Below are positions 1-12,280 of a DNA stretch of 64,000 nt, in pieces. The notes beneath the pieces were generated by a model. It was not told where the DNA came from, made no database searches, and saw nothing but the letters and a program-made list of their open reading frames with translations. Position 1 is the first letter of the stretch; each line of letters starts with the position of its first letter. The position numbers were made by a program, and so were the translations under genes. This DNA comes from Cycas panzhihuaensis (taxonomy: Eukaryota; Cycadophyta), in assembly GCA_023213395.1 (NCBI GenBank), contig CM041465.1, positions 111,917,741-111,981,740 of the forward strand, in the 5' to 3' direction.

Positions 1-76
1 AGTGCAACCAAGTAGAATACAAGTGCAACTAGTCCATTCTAAAGTGCAACCAATGCATCCTAAAGTGCAACCAGTG
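1..76 (+). repeat. Minisatellite inside TE1 LTR
   Basis: About four imperfect units of 20-21 bp share the core AAGTGCAACCA followed by a variable tail. It matches in position and core (reverse strand GGTTGCACCT) the minisatellites in the TE6 LTRs. The array probably continues left of the window. Confidence 0.75.
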
Positions 77-921
77 TGGAAAAATAGAAAAATAGAAAAA
101 TAAAAAAACAACAAAAATGGAAAAATGGTCACGATTTTGACAGGGAAGAAGGAGTTTATTTCACATGGAATTTTAGAAGGACGAGTTTATATGTGTCCTC
201 CACATAATAGAAGAAACAAAACCCATGAATAAATGGATTTAAGTTGGTTTTTCAACTATTCATAAATTAGTTGAAAAACTAAATAGAAAAAACCATTTAG
301 AAAGAAACTATGCACAGTAGGGTTTTAAAACTGCCAAATTTCTTCAAGGAAGAGAAGGAAGGATGCCTAGCAACTGTAAATGCAGTAAGAAGAGAAAGAT
401 TCATGGGGAGTTAATGCAAAATGACTTTCCAAAGAAAAAGAACAGCTCCAAGACTAAAAAACTATGTAGGAGAAATGGAAGGAGAAAAAGTGTAAGGAGA
501 AACAGATGGAAGGGGGAACAGAAAAAAGCCCAGATCTATTTATGGGGCCATTAAAAGAGTCCAAGAAGGCTTAGTTGAAACCAAAGGAAGAAGAAAACTA
601 GTTATAGCAGTCTAAGAGAGACACCAGGTAGAAATCTTCTCTAACAAAAGGGTTTTTAGTTCAACAGCAACCAAAACTTCTCATATAGTTCATTGGTAAT
701 GGTTCCAAAGAGTATGTAGTAGCCCTAAATGCACCCAACACTCATTTCTTCTCTCCCAACTTGCTGTAGTAGTCTTATACATACTCAATAGTGCATAAAC
801 ATAAGGAATTTTGTAAGGAAATTTTAAAATATTTTTAAATTAATGTAACATTATTATAAATTTATTTTGAATTTGTTTCGATTGGACTAAGTCTTTACTT
901 TTTCTATTTAAATTCAGATCA
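1..921 (+). mobile_element. TE1: chromovirus-type LTR, left end outside window
   Basis: This stretch runs parallel, on the opposite strand, to both LTRs of TE6 (26454-27521 and 32237-33304). The same landmarks occur in the same order: a block of about 20-bp GTGCAACC repeats, a stretch around 'cgtgtcctccaca', a long purine-rich middle, then a tail ending in 'attcagatca', matching the TE6 end 'tttagatca'. The LTR ends with CA at 921, where TE2 reverse transcriptase sequence resumes, so TE1 is inserted inside TE2. Whether it is a solo LTR or the 3' LTR of a full element cannot be told because the other end is outside. The small ORF at 363-554 is LTR sequence and not a gene. Confidence 0.8.
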
Positions 922-1300
922 TTATTTTAAGAAAACCTCTTCATTAAGCCCTTCATTAAGGAAAGCACTCTTCACATTCATTTGGTAAATAGGCCAGTTA
1001 AATTGGGTAACTAAGGAGATAACCAAATAGAATATGGTCATGTTAGTGACTGATGTAAAGGTCTCATCATTGTCAACCCCTCCTATTATTTGAAACCTCT
1101 TACTACAAGGTGAGCTTTCGGTCACTCAATGATACTATCTATATAGAATTTTATCTTGTATAGCCATATATAATAAATTATTTTCTTCTTATATAGTAAT
1201 TTAGTTAGCTCTCAAGTATCATTTTTAATGATAGAATTTATTTCTTCATCCATAGTTGTTTTCTACATTTGGTCTTTGACTACCTCCTCAAATATAGAAG
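922..1300 (-). pseudogene. TE2 copia reverse transcriptase, N-terminal fragment
   Basis: On the minus strand the reading begins with an 'MDEEINSIIKNDT' segment, the usual entry to copia RT. After a frameshift near 1125 it continues through 'GVDNDETFTSVTNMT', 'QFNWPIYQMNVKSAFLN' and 'EEVFLK'. These correspond to the family pattern DYDETFAPVAR / QMDVKSAFLNG / EEVYMKQP. The frame is cut at the TE1 junction just after EEVFLK, before the YVDD active site. The frameshift, stops and truncation make it non-functional. Confidence 0.88.
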
Positions 1301-1684
1301 GCTTAAGTATTTCAAGGACACGTGCCATTAAGGTAAAATTTATAGAGTGTCTCATTTTTTAAGGCATTCTGGCAGTTATAGGAGGTAAAGGAGCACCCTT
1401 TAAGAGTTATTATACCCAGTTAAGAGGTGGTTGAATGCTAGTGGCTTCCACCTAAAGGTTATCAACTAAATTTAAAGGTATGGTTATGCTTACTTATGCT
1501 GTTGAAGTAGATGTTGCTGGAATTAATGAAGGACCTAGAGTGTAGGAGGAGGCTAGTGATGATGGCTTAGAATTCATCTAAGAGTCACTTATGATACACA
1601 AACTTCATTTACTACTATAATATAAGGTTGAGGTAGAGTTAGGTCCTATGAATCTTCTATAAATATTACATCTCATGTTATGTA
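922..1684 (-). mobile_element. TE2 fragment 1 (reverse copia): RT start and INT-RT linker
   Basis: This piece of the reverse-strand copia element TE2 lies between TE1 and TE3. It holds the start of reverse transcriptase (922-1300) and a degenerate linker toward integrase (1301-1684). The rest of RT and RNase H must lie left of TE1, outside the window. The next TE2 piece toward its 5' end is at 20180, on the far side of TE3. The last five bases, ATGTA (1680-1684), match GTGTA at 20175-20179 in four of five positions, fitting the target duplication made by TE3. Confidence 0.8.
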
Positions 1685-2356
1685 TATTAGATAATGTGAT
1701 AATAATATTTTGGACACAATAATTTTGACAAGTTAGTAGCACAATTTTTTTCCCAAATTTTAATAGGGGGATCCAAGGAGAGTAGGAGTCCCCCTTGACC
1801 TAAGGGTATTGGGGCTAGTAAAACTCCACCCCCCCTCCTCCCAATAAATAAGGGGTTTGAGGGGTAGTATCCCCTGACCCAGAAAGCTAGCACTATAAAA
1901 CATACTAAATTATAAAGAGAATTAAGGTTGTTCATTCAAAATACCCCATATTTGATGGTTAAGATTTGTGACTTGTATGACTCTCTCATAAAGTCTGATT
2001 TAGGATATCTTTTTGTTATGTTGATAGTATTCAATGTATTGGATGTATTGTATTAAGAAGAGATAACTAGCTATTATTACTATGAATATTCTACTACATA
2101 TTATGTATATTTCTCCATTCGTGGATAATAAAGATTGATACCTTTCTTGTGTAGATGTTTCTCTAGTATATTGTTAGGATTTTATCACATTATATCTAGT
2201 GTATATATGATGCTTTGGCTTTTAAATTTATTTACTATATTATCTCTAGTTTAAAAACTTACATGTTAAATTTTAGTTTCAATTCCTATAACTAGTTACA
2301 AAATAGTTTAGATCTTAGTGGTAATTTCTAGTTATTTGGACCTAGTTTTCTCAATA
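1685..2356 (+). repeat. TE3 5' LTR
   Basis: 672 bp, collinear with the split 3' LTR and with the LTRs of TE13, TE9 and TE10. A G/C-rich palindromic block lies at about 1764-1875. The 3' end 'tttctcaata' is followed at once by the primer site. Confidence 0.88.
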
Positions 2357-2358
2357 AG

Positions 2359-2370
2359 TGACATCAGAGC
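2359..2370 (+). other. TE3 primer binding site
   Basis: TGACATCAGAGC lies two bases after the LTR. It resembles TGGTATCAGAGC, complementary to the 3' end of initiator Met-tRNA, as used by most plant copia elements. Two bases differ from the consensus. Confidence 0.8.
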
Positions 2371-2428
2371 TACTTTTACTTTTACATTGAGTTTGTGAAT
2401 ATTTTGGTATCAATTTTTTCTACACCAA

Positions 2429-3175
2429 ATAGTAAATTGGTGAATACAAAGTTTGAGGTGGAGAAATTCAATGGCAAGAATTACTTCAAGTTGTGGAAGC
2501 TGAAAGTATATGATGTTATGGTATAATAGGGATTATATAGAACTTTAGTAGGCAAATCAAAGAAACCCACAATGAAGGATGATGATAAATGGGATGATTT
2601 GGATAAAATATCTCTTAGCATAATAAGATTATTCTTGGCAGACAAAGTTCTATTTAACATCTTAGGGGAAAAGACAATAATAGGATTATGGACCTACTTG
2701 GAAGACTTGTATATGATTAAGTGAGTGATCAATCAAATCTACTTGAAGAGGCAATTGTACTTATTGTAGATGAAATAAGGTATAAAAATTTTTAATCATT
2801 TAAATGTTTTTAATACTCTTATTTATCAGTTAACTAATATTGATGTTATGATTAAGAATAAGTACAAGGGTATTACCTTGTTATGTTCATTACTAGAATC
2901 TTAGGATAATAGTATCACCTCAATTAGTTTTAACACTACAGATAAATTAGATTATGATTCTATTATGAGTGCTTTACTAATGGAAAAAGTGAGGAGGAAG
3001 TTTAATCTTGAAACCTAGAAGCTATGGTAATAAAGTGCAGAATGATTAAGAAAGAATAAAGATCTAAGGGCACATCAAGGTCAAAGTCAAAAGGCAAGAA
3101 GAGTAACTCAAATATTGGCACTGTAATAAAATAAGTTACCTAAAAAAGGATTGCTACAAAAGGAAGAAGTTCTAG
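2429..3175 (+). pseudogene. TE3 gag
   Basis: Collinear with TE13 gag (48363 on). Recognisable pieces are 'EKFNGKNYFKLWKLK', 'KWDDLDK', 'FLADKVLFNILGEK' and 'FNHLNVFNTLIYQLT', the copia gag (UBN2-type) pattern. The start codon has become ATA at 2429. Many TAG and TAA codons interrupt the frame where TE13 has Gln, Trp or Arg. Confidence 0.82.
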
Positions 3176-4720
3176 AAAAAAAAAGATATTGCCAAGGAGG
3201 CTAATCAAGTGGAGTCGAATCAAGGTATAAATGATGATGTCTTTATTGCTTATAATGTTTCCCATTATCATCGTGATTAGTTATTTGATTTAGGTGCTTC
3301 ACACCATATGTATCCACATAAGAGTTGGATTTCATCATACCAACCTCTTGATAGTGGTGATGCGCTTATAGGAAATGAAGTTTCCTATAAGACATTGAGC
3401 ATTGGTAGCATCAAAACTAAAATGTTTGATGGTGTAGTGAGAATATTAACTAAAGTTAGATATGTACCTGATCTAAAAAGGAATTTGATTTCTTTAGGTG
3501 AACTAGATTCTAGTGATTATAAGTACATAGGTCATGAAGGTGTCTTAAAGGTGTCAAAGGACATCTTGGTTATTATGAAATCCTTAAAGAAAAGAAACAT
3601 TTATATTTTGGTGGGAAGTATAGATGTCACCATGCAGCTATAACATCAAAGATTGTAGAAGATCTACCTCACTTATGGCATCAGAGACTTGGGCACATGA
3701 GTGAGAGAGGAGTTAAGGTGTTGATGAATCATAAGTTACTTATTAGCTTATAACTTTTGAATTTAACATTTTGTAAACATTGTATCTTTAAAAAGTAGTG
3801 TAGACTCAGGTTTAAAGTAGGGAGTCACATTAGTAAAGGTGTTCTAGATTATATACATTTGGATGTATGGGGACCAACCCCTACAATATCTTATGTAGGA
3901 TCATTATACTTTATTATATTTATAAATGATTACTCCAGAAAGGTATGGGTCTATTTTTTGAAAAGGAAATCTAAAGTTTTTAGTGTGTTAAAGTAGTTCA
4001 AGGCTTTGGTTGAGAAGAGCACTAGTAGTTCAACCAAATATTTAAGAATTGACAATAGAGATGAGTTTAACTCTTTAGATTTTAATAATTATTGTAGATA
4101 AGTTATGATTAAAAGATATAAGACCACTAGCTATACTCCAAAGTAGAATGGCATAGTTGAGCACATGAATAGGAATCTTGGAAATAGCAAGAAGCATGTT
4201 GAGTAATATAGAAGTGGAGTAGGGCTTATGGGTAGAATCTATTCAGACAATATATTATTTGGTAAATAGGTCACTATCACTTACAATAGACTATAAGATT
4301 ATTGAAGAGGTATAGAGTAGACATCCATATGACTATTCAAATTTGAAAGTTTTTAGTTGTGATGCTTATGCCTTGACTAATACAAGTTAATACTTAATGT
4401 TAGACCTAAAATCTAAGAGATGTATCTTTGTTAGTTGTGGTAATAGAGATGGTATGAAGGAATACAGGTTGTGGGATCCTACTACCCACAAAATCATTAT
4501 TAATAGAGATGTTATATTTGATAAATCTCTTTTTCTAAAATCAGATAATATAGAAGTTAAAGTAAAATAGGACCAGAAATTTGAACATCAATAGGTCAAG
4601 CTTGAGACTCAGCTATCTTTGGAAATAGAAATATAGGAAGAGCCTTCTAAAGATGAATCTATAATAGATTTACATGAGTATATAGATACTCCTCCACCAA
4701 TTTTTAGAAGATCTACATGA
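3176..4720 (+). pseudogene. TE3 protease and integrase
   Basis: Protease is marked by 'LFDLGASHHMYP' near 3285, where the family active site is D-S/T-G-A-S. An open stretch from 3308 to 3643 is the protease/GAG-pre-integrase region ('YVPDLKRNLISLGELDS'). Integrase follows with the zinc-binding start ('RLGHMSERGVK') near 3690, then 'LDVWGP' near 3860, '[16 protein letters not shown]' near 3930 and 'TIDNRDEFNS'-like sequence near 4050. It carries frameshifts and many stops. Confidence 0.8.
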
Positions 4721-4829
4721 GTCATCCATCCACTTAATAGGTACAACCCTTCTCTTTCTATTACTTTAGTTTCGAATAATGGTGAGTCTATATATTATTA
4801 GAAATTAGTAAATGATATCCATAGTAAGA

Positions 4830-6340
4830 AGTAGAATAGGGTTATGTAGGAAGAGATGGATACTTTAAAGAAAAATAATTCATAGGACTTGCTAGAACTT
4901 CCATATGGTAAGAATATTGTTAGCTACAAGTAGGCTTTTAAGAAGAAAATAGATGTTGATGGAAAGGTTGATAAATACAGGGCAAGACTGGCGGCTAAAG
5001 GCTTTGTACAGAAAGCAAGTATTGATTTTTATGGGATCTTTTCACTAGTTGTTAAACTTATTTCAATTCAAGTTCTATTAGCATTGGTAGCTTCTCTTAA
5101 TTTGCAGTTGGAGTAGTTAGATATAAAAATATCTTTTCTACATGAAGATTTAGATGAGGATCTCTATATGGATTATCTAGAAGGGTTTGTATAGGATAGT
5201 AGGAAAAGATTTATTTATAGGCTCAAGAAATCATTATATGGCCTAAAGCAATCACCCAGGTAATGGTACAAGAAGTTTTATACCTTTATAGAGAGCCAAA
5301 ATTTTAAAAAACGTGAGTATGATCATTGTGTTTGCTTTAAATTCTTAGATAATGGCTTATTTATTATCTTAATATTGTTTATTAATGACATGCTAACTAT
5401 AAGTAAGAGTATGATAGAAATCAATAACTTAAAGGCTCAATTGGCTAAGGCTTTTGATATGAAGGATTTAAAAGCTACAAAATAAATCTTAGGCATGGAG
5501 ATACATAGTGATAGGAAAAATGGTAAGCTATGGTTACCACTGTAGAACTATATGGAGAAAGTACTAACTAGATTTATTATAGCAAATGTGAAACCAATTA
5601 GTATCCTATTGGCTTCTTATTTTAAGCTTTCTTTGAGTATGAGTCCTAGTAGTAAAGAAGAAAAGGATTATATATCTCATGTACCTTATGCTAGTATAGT
5701 AGGAAGTTTGATATATACCATGGTATATACAAGGCCTAACATTTCACCTATAGTCAGTGTAGTTAGCAAGTTTATGGTAAATCTAAGAAAGGAACATTAG
5801 GCAATAGTGAAATCAATGCTTCAATATTTGAGGGGCACAAGTGACTATTATATCATCTTTAGTGGTACAAGTAATCAGGTTTATAGATATTTTGATTCAG
5901 ACTTTGTAGGAGATTTAGATAAGAGAAGGTCTACTTTGGGTTATATATTTACTCTTACAAATGGTCTGGTTAGTTAGATATCAAAATTATAAAGTACAAC
6001 TACATTATTAACTGTAGAAGTAGAATATATTGTTGTAGCACATACTTGTAAAGAAGAAATCTAGTTGCAGAGTCTATTGGTTGAGCTTGGAAGGAAATAA
6101 GAAAAGGTAAAGGTATTTTACGATAGTCAAAGTGCCATTTACTTAGCAATGAATCTAGCTTATTATAGTAGGACAAAGCATATTACTCTTAAGTACCATT
6201 TTGTTAGACAAGTGGTAGAAGTAGGTGGAGTGACACTTAAGAAGGTTAACACAAAATAGAATTGTACTGACATGTTCACAAAACTAGTATTATTAGAGAA
6301 GTTCAAATGGTGCTCTACTTCTCTTAGTTTATAGAAAATG
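4830..6340 (+). pseudogene. TE3 reverse transcriptase and RNase H
   Basis: The RT frame reads 'KIDVDGKVDKYRARLAAKG' near 4950, 'ISFLHEDLDED' near 5135, 'KKSLYGLKQSPR' near 5230 and 'LFINDMLT' at the active site near 5380 (YVDDM in TE13). The open stretch 5552-5800 is the RT-RNase H connection. RNase H follows to about 6340 with 'DSQSAIYLAMN' and 'YHFVRQVVEVG'. In-frame stops are mostly TAG, for example Trp to stop near 4883 and near 4931. Confidence 0.83.
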
Positions 6341-6391
6341 TGATAAATGGTCTAGGAAAGGTATGAAGTAAATTACCATCAAGGTAAAGAT

Positions 6392-6608
6392 TATTAGATA
6401 ATATGCCAATAATATTTTAGAGGCAAAATTTTTGACAGGTTGGTAGTACAATTCTCCCCTGCCCCCTCCCAAACTTTTGTAGGGGGATCCGAGGGGGGCG
6501 GGAGCCCCCCTTGGCCAAGGGGTGCAAAGGGTGCTAAAACCCTCCCCATAAAGAAGGGGTTTAGGGGTTGTAGCTCCTAACCCAAAAAGCTAGTACTGTA
6601 AAACATAC
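6392..6608 (+). repeat. TE3 3' LTR, first part
   Basis: Starts TATTAGATAATATG after the purine-rich AAGGTAAAGAT. It is interrupted after CATAC (6604-6608) by TE4 and resumes at 19727. Confidence 0.9.
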
Positions 6609-9137
6609 TGTTTCCCGGCTTCCGGGAATGGATACGGAATCACCGACTCAGGTAAGTGCAGGTATGTCTCTAGCATTATCATCACTTTTATTCTTGATTA
6701 TGCCTTACATATTTGCATGCGTATGACTTTGTGGGGCACGGTCGTCGCCCACACCTATGTTTAGCCTATGACGACTATAGCAGGGGCACACTCTTGGCGA
6801 GTGTGGCACCTTGGTGACCGTATTACTTCCGCATCGCCCTCCTCTCTCACCGGATCCAGGGTTTGCACCACCTCCACCCGTGTGATGTCTCATCGTCGCT
6901 TGGTTAGCTTGCCACCTCATTTGGGGTCCTATTTACGCTCCGTGGGCGTTTCTTGGCTTGTTTGCTCCGGGTGGGTGTTTTAGTTGTCCTTTAGCCTTTT
7001 ACTGCTTTGCCCCGACTGACGGGTTGGCGGGCCCCATTTGTGTCTCCAGTGCATCTGCCGTAATCTTCAGTGATGCAGCCATGATCTTGTGATCTGGCCG
7101 AATTTCAGCATTTGGAATATTCATGATCGCTAAAGTTTCCGTGATCTGTTGTCTCTGTTTGTTTTAAAATCCGTGGTAGCAATTTCGCATTTATTGCGAA
7201 AGCGCCACGTGGTTCGCCTTTTCTCTCTCGGTAGGTACTATTCGCGTACTTTAGGGTTTTGCTTTAGTACTTAAACATCTTTTGGCTCGTTTTGAAGCTC
7301 TTTTTTTGATCTTTTGGGCTCACTTTTGGATTTACTCTCAAGAGGAACACTCTCCTGCTCTGCTCTCTTCTTTGTTTGTTCTCGGACTGCACTCTTCATC
7401 TGCCTTGACTCTCCTTTGGCTTGGTGAGACATTCTCTCGGCCCTCAAGCCTTAGAGGGGGCTCCTTTGAAGCGGTTTCCAGCTGGTTTCTACCCAGGCAG
7501 TCTACGAGTTCCTCGTTTGCAGGTGTTTCCCGTTCCACCTCCATACAGGCCCCAGCACTGCTCTATTCAGTCTGACATTTGTTCCGGCCCTTCTTGACAT
7601 CTTTTGGAGGCAAATCCCTTGCCTCCCTTTCCGTGTACTCTTCACTTTGTATTTGTTTTGGTGATATTTACACTTGACTTATTTATTTTCATTTGTTGCT
7701 TGAGAGGTGGTTTCTTCCCTCTTGGGGGCTGTACCACTCTCCTCTGCTTCTTACTGCGTTTCTTTGTCAAAGCGTGGCGTTGAGGGTTGCATAGGCTTTG
7801 GAGAGAGGCTGGGTGGATTCGCACCACCGCCACGCTCCTAAGCGGCTCAAAGCCCTCAAGCCTCCCTCTCGCCTGCTACTCTTGGCTTGCAAACAAGGGT
7901 TGAAGGCTCCCTTGGTTGCCCAAACCCGGTATCACAAGTTGCGGTGATTTGGGACCCTTTATTCAGTTTGGGTGCCATCCATAGGCTAACCGCGGGTTCT
8001 TACTCCACCTTTGCTCCCGGTTACGGTTTGCTCCGTAGCATCCGGTTCCCGTGGGTGTCTTTGGGTCTTTCTTGCCCCTTCTTGCGGTAGTTTTCCGACC
8101 TTGAGTCTTGACTTTCTCCTCACGCCCGTGGCTCTTGGGGAGGTTTGGGCACCATTGCGGGCGATAGGCCACTCAGGCTTACCTTGTTGTTTCCTTTCAT
8201 TTGGATCGTTCTTCTTTGGTATTTTCCTTATTGGACTAACACCGATGCATGTACATTTAGACTCTCGTTTATGTTGTTAGACATATATTGCTAGATCTTT
8301 GTGTTGCATATAGGTGTCTCCCCTCGGCGGGAGGGAGACCTTTGTTGCTTACAGTGTACTTGGGACGCGGAGAGCGTTGCCGTTGCCCCTTCCACCGGTA
8401 GCGTCCCTTGCATGTGTCATATTTTATGCTATCTCATTTGCTAGTTAGCGTTTCTTTCCTTCCTTCTATCGCATTTACTTTTCCCGGGAAGGTAAGGAAG
8501 CCCCTTTCGCTCATGCCACATTTCACATCCAGATGCAGCTGCCTTGGTGGTTGGGTGCTCCTCTGAAGGCTCGCCATCTCTCACGCCTTGACCCAGTGCA
8601 CGCTCAGTTCCTCTTCGCTACCCTGGTCTTTTCCTTCTTTTATTCTTTTCCTAGTAATTAGAACATCGAAAGATTAAAAGGGAAAATTGCCTTTTGTATT
8701 GGTTTGCGATTTGTTTGCCTTGTTGCATGTACTTTTGTTATTCGTAGGAAAGGTTGTAGGAGTCTTCTTCTCCCTTACCCTTCCTCCCTCTTCCTTAAGC
8801 CTTGCGCCTTGCTTCACGCATCGCTCGTATACGGTTAGATTGCATAGGATTGTTCTTGGCCTATCCTTGTTAGGTTCTTTCTCTCTCTCCCTTGGCGCCC
8901 AAGGGTGGGAGGGCCTACTCCCAGTCAACCCGGGTTCGTCCTATGTATCTTCGCCCTTCGCTCAGGCGGTGAAGGGTCACCCAAAGTAGCCATACTCCAT
9001 TGCAGATCCCGAACTCGCTCCGTGCCGCAGGCGCTCTGCGTGTAGTTGCTTGCCTTGTAGGTTCCACTTCCTACCGTTTCGTCACCATCTCTCCCGCGCC
9101 TTTGCTCGGTCAAAGTGGTTATCCCATGTAGCGTCCA
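6609..9137 (+). repeat. TE4 5' LTR
   Basis: 2529 bp, from TGTTTCCCGGCTTCC to GTAGCGTCCA. It pairs along its whole length with 17182-19721 but differs by dozens of 1-6 bp indels. Small ORFs inside (for example 7282-7575 and 8687-8989) are not conserved in the other LTR copy and are not genes. Confidence 0.92.
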
Positions 9138-9156
9138 CGGCGACCATCTGGGGCTG
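9138..9156 (+). other. TE4 primer-binding-site candidate
   Basis: CGGCGACCATCTGGGG follows the LTR directly. It resembles the TGGCGACTCTGCTGGGGA-type site seen in gypsy elements and the matching position in TE11 (TTGGCAACTATACTGGGA at 47348). The priming tRNA is not assigned. Confidence 0.55.
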
Positions 9157-10590
9157 CCAAGAAGGGAGCTAGTCTCGCTCTCTTGGTTGGTTTCGCTACT
9201 CTGCGTGATCCTTTCTATACTGTCTTGACCTCCATGTTGGGCGGCCCCAGCAGCGTGTTATACCATTCCTTCTCTTTTCGACATCGCTCGGCCGACCTTG
9301 CATCTTGCGTTTCTCTCGTCGTTTGCGCGGTCTACCCCTTTGTTAGAAGACCCCGAGTATAGCCTTCTTGCCTCGTCGGATCCGTCCGACTATGGAAGGG
9401 TACTCTTGATTGGACCTACCACGCTTGATATGGAAACCCAAGCTCTTCCTTACATCATTCGAGTCCACCCAAGAGGGTGACGACTCCTTTACTACCCGAT
9501 CAATCAACACCTTTCTTGTGCTCCCCATCCTTCTACCCACCAGTAGAGGATCCGTTCCTCCCGAGGATTGCCACGCGATGGCGATTTTATGAGGAACCTT
9601 CAGATGGACATGCCTTATTCGAGGTCCCGATCACCTCTTATGGGTATGTGGGGACTCCTCCTATTGGCGTGCTTGAGGCTCTTGACGGATGCCGCCATGC
9701 GGCATGCTCTCAACCACGTCCCGAATGGCTTGAGGGTGTCTGCGCAGGGAGCCTCTTCCTCCTCTGCTCTTCCCCTCACGCTTCATCCTCGTCGCCTTTC
9801 TGTGACAACAAACCCTTTCGTGCCTACGCGTACGCCCCATTCGTTTCCTGCAGTGGGGGCACGTGTGGCACCTTCCATCCCTTGTCAAGGCCCTAATGCC
9901 TTAAGGCCTTCTCCTGTGTCTGTCCCTCAACTGGGGTTAGCATACCGTTCCGATCCAACTAATGTCAGTCTCCCAATCGGCACATGCCGCTCCTAGTAGG
10001 CCTGAGTCGCCTGCTAGCCTTCCACCCGATCGGTGGGATTCGTTCCCCACGCATCCTCCAACCCAGTAGCGTTGGTGCTTCTTTCTCACGTTCCCCGGTA
10101 TACTTCTCAACCTTGGGGGCGGGGGTAGGGAAGCCGTCTTCTGTTTATGGGGTGGATCCGCTACACCCATACGGAATGGCCCCACCTACGGGTGGCAGTA
10201 TGGGCGTAACCCGATTCGCATCCCTTTTGTCCACCATCCAATGCGGTTCCATCAGGTTGTGCCTTCGAGAATCAGAGCTCCCTTCAGGCGCCCTTTTCCA
10301 CACCTCTTGTCGTGAGGGTGGTTCCTCAGGAGGATGGGTGTCCTACCCCATTCGTTCCTTGCGCCACCTACTTGACGTTCGTTGATCCTACGGTTCGAGC
10401 AAGGCGCGCCCCTTCGTGGACTTTAGGTCAACCCCTCTCTCGGTTGGCGTTGCGAACCAACTTGCCACCTCATCCTCCCGAAGTTCCTAGATTCGATGGG
10501 ACTTCGTCCTTGAACCCGGCGAACATGTCCGTAGTTTCTCATGGCATGCATCGATTCGGGCTTCTGACCATATTTTGATGAAACTCTTTC
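9157..10590 (+). pseudogene. TE4 leader and gag N-terminal region
   Basis: Low-complexity Pro/Ser/Arg-rich readings in several frames (for example 9477-9896 and 9984-10385) with no frame kept long. By position this is the 5' leader and the variable N-terminal part of gag. A proline-rich gag start is also seen in TE11 (about 56127-56423). I recognise no specific domain. Confidence 0.45.
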
Positions 10591-11500
10591 CTCGATCCTT
10601 GCGGTGGCGCCCTTAAATTGTTTTATCGTCTCCGCCCACCTTTTCGATCTATTCATTCCGACAATTGGTGGGCGAGTTCATCAATTACTTTGATGTAGCT
10701 TCGCCCATTCGAGGCGGGATGAAATCCCTTCTCTCGCTCAAACAGGGTCACGATGAGATGAATCGTGACTTTGTGCGGCGATTCCACGATACCTTCACTC
10801 CACCAAGGCGATGCACGAGGAGCGGGCGGGACTGTTGTCAATGCACGCCGTCCGAAGTCCACGTGGAAGTCCTCGAGATGGGGCGACCACGTGTGATTCC
10901 GCGATCGCCAAGTGCTTGGCGTTGGAGGCTATTGAGATCCAAGGCGGTCTCAAGAAACCTCTTAAGCCCTCACTGGCAGTGAGGCACCACCCCCACCAAA
11001 GGCGCTAAACCTTCTCGGTACGCGGTCTTCCTCTCATCCCACAGAGGACCTTAGATCCCCTCACCTCATTTGCTCACGCTCGTTCGAGCATACGGTGAAG
11101 GAGCTCAAGCTTCAAGGTCCTTCGTCTCCTACTTCAAACAAACAAGTCCAACAAACTACCCAAGCTCCTCTTCCGGGAATGGGAACGCCCGATCCTCAGC
11201 GAGAAGGTTCGACCCTCGCTTGAGAAGAAGTATTCCATTCATGGGGATTGCTTCCATGACGATTCACGTTGTAGGGCCCGACATCCAAAGGATGTCCCTC
11301 GACGCGATTCCTCTCCCAAAGCGAGCCTCAAGGCCTAATCTAGACCAACTTTGTTCACAAGGATCCGTTTCCTAAACATGGGGAACGTGATCGCAACCCC
11401 CAAACCAAGAACAACCGTAGCAGGAAGATCACACGATCCCGCCCTTCCCGCGACAAGGGAAGGGCGCGAACTCTTCTTCCTCTTCTCGTTCTCTCCCAGT
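10591..11500 (+). pseudogene. TE4 gag core
   Basis: At 10665-10860 the reading 'VGEFINYFDVASPIRGG', then 'SLKQGHDEMNRDFVRRFHD', is the retrotransposon gag (capsid) core, closely matched by TE11 at 57190-57310. A frameshift near 10810 moves the rest to another frame. No intact CCHC zinc knuckle was seen downstream; the Arg/Ser-rich stretch near 11400-11500 may be its remains. Confidence 0.8.
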
Positions 11501-11919
11501 ACTCAGTCGCCTTCACGACCGGAATAGGGGAAGAAGGTGATTGTTGCTTGAAGCAACTCGACTTTCGCCACGCGATCTCAAACGGTAAGGAAGCGGCGGG
11601 GCTGCCGGTTCTTCCGTTCCCGATCCCCTTAGGAGACCCTTCCTCGAATCCCTCTTTCCCTAAGGCTATTCACATGCGGGTCGTTCACGACTTCGAAGGG
11701 CACTTACCCAACCGGGAAGGGTAAACCCTTCTCCGTCGTGGGCGAGCTCCATACGGTCATTGCGGGGAATGTCCTTGATGGGCGTTCGAGGAGTTGTCGA
11801 GCAGCGGGCCCTCCTCTGGAAGCTTTAGGATCGGGAGATGTGCACTCACGCTTTGGGCGTCGCCCAGGTGGCGGACCCACTATTTCCTTCGATCCTAAGG
11901 ATCTTCCTCCCGCGGTGAG

Positions 11920-12280
11920 CAGGAGCGTCGGTGGAACTTCCCATTCACCATCACGATCGTCACGCTGATTGTACCCTCAGAAGCTGTTGTCGACAGCGGC
12001 TCTTACATCGATACCATGCCCTTGCGTGTTATGCAAGAGCTTGGTATCTACCTTATGGAACCCGTTCCTGGCGATGCCAAGGGTATGACGGTGGCGAGAA
12101 GACCCCTCTCGGATGCATCGCGATTGGCTCACCCTTGGGGCAAACCGTTCTTCTTAGATGTTGTAGTCCTCGGCGTTGGCGTGGATTACAACCTCCTACA
12201 GGTCGCCCATGGCTCGACCAAATGGGGCCGTGTGTTCGACCCTTTGGGGCGGCTTAATTCGTCCATGACGGACGAATGAG
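11920..12280 (+). pseudogene. TE4 aspartic protease
   Basis: 'VVDSGSYIDTMPLRVMQ' near 11983-12035 contains the D-S-G active site and the following hydrophobic helix of retroviral-type aspartic proteases. 'VDYNLL' near 12182 and, in the next frame, 'GRPWLDQMG' are the two halves of the YNLLLGRPW motif, split by a small deletion near 12200. Confidence 0.8.

Noticed and set aside
1-76. Direct repeats with spacers that could suggest a CRISPR array
   Set aside because: Units are imperfect, 20-21 bp with no spacers of constant length, in plant DNA, and recur inside TE6 LTRs as a minisatellite.
363-554. Basic 63-codon ORF resembling a nuclear protein
   Set aside because: It is part of the TE1 LTR; the same LTR region is present in TE6 without a conserved frame.
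7282-9113. Several open frames of 60-100 codons on both strands in GC-rich sequence (7282-7575, 8687-8989, 8674-8928 and others)
   Set aside because: They lie inside the TE4 LTR, are not kept in the other LTR copy, and have no domain. GC-rich sequence yields chance ORFs.
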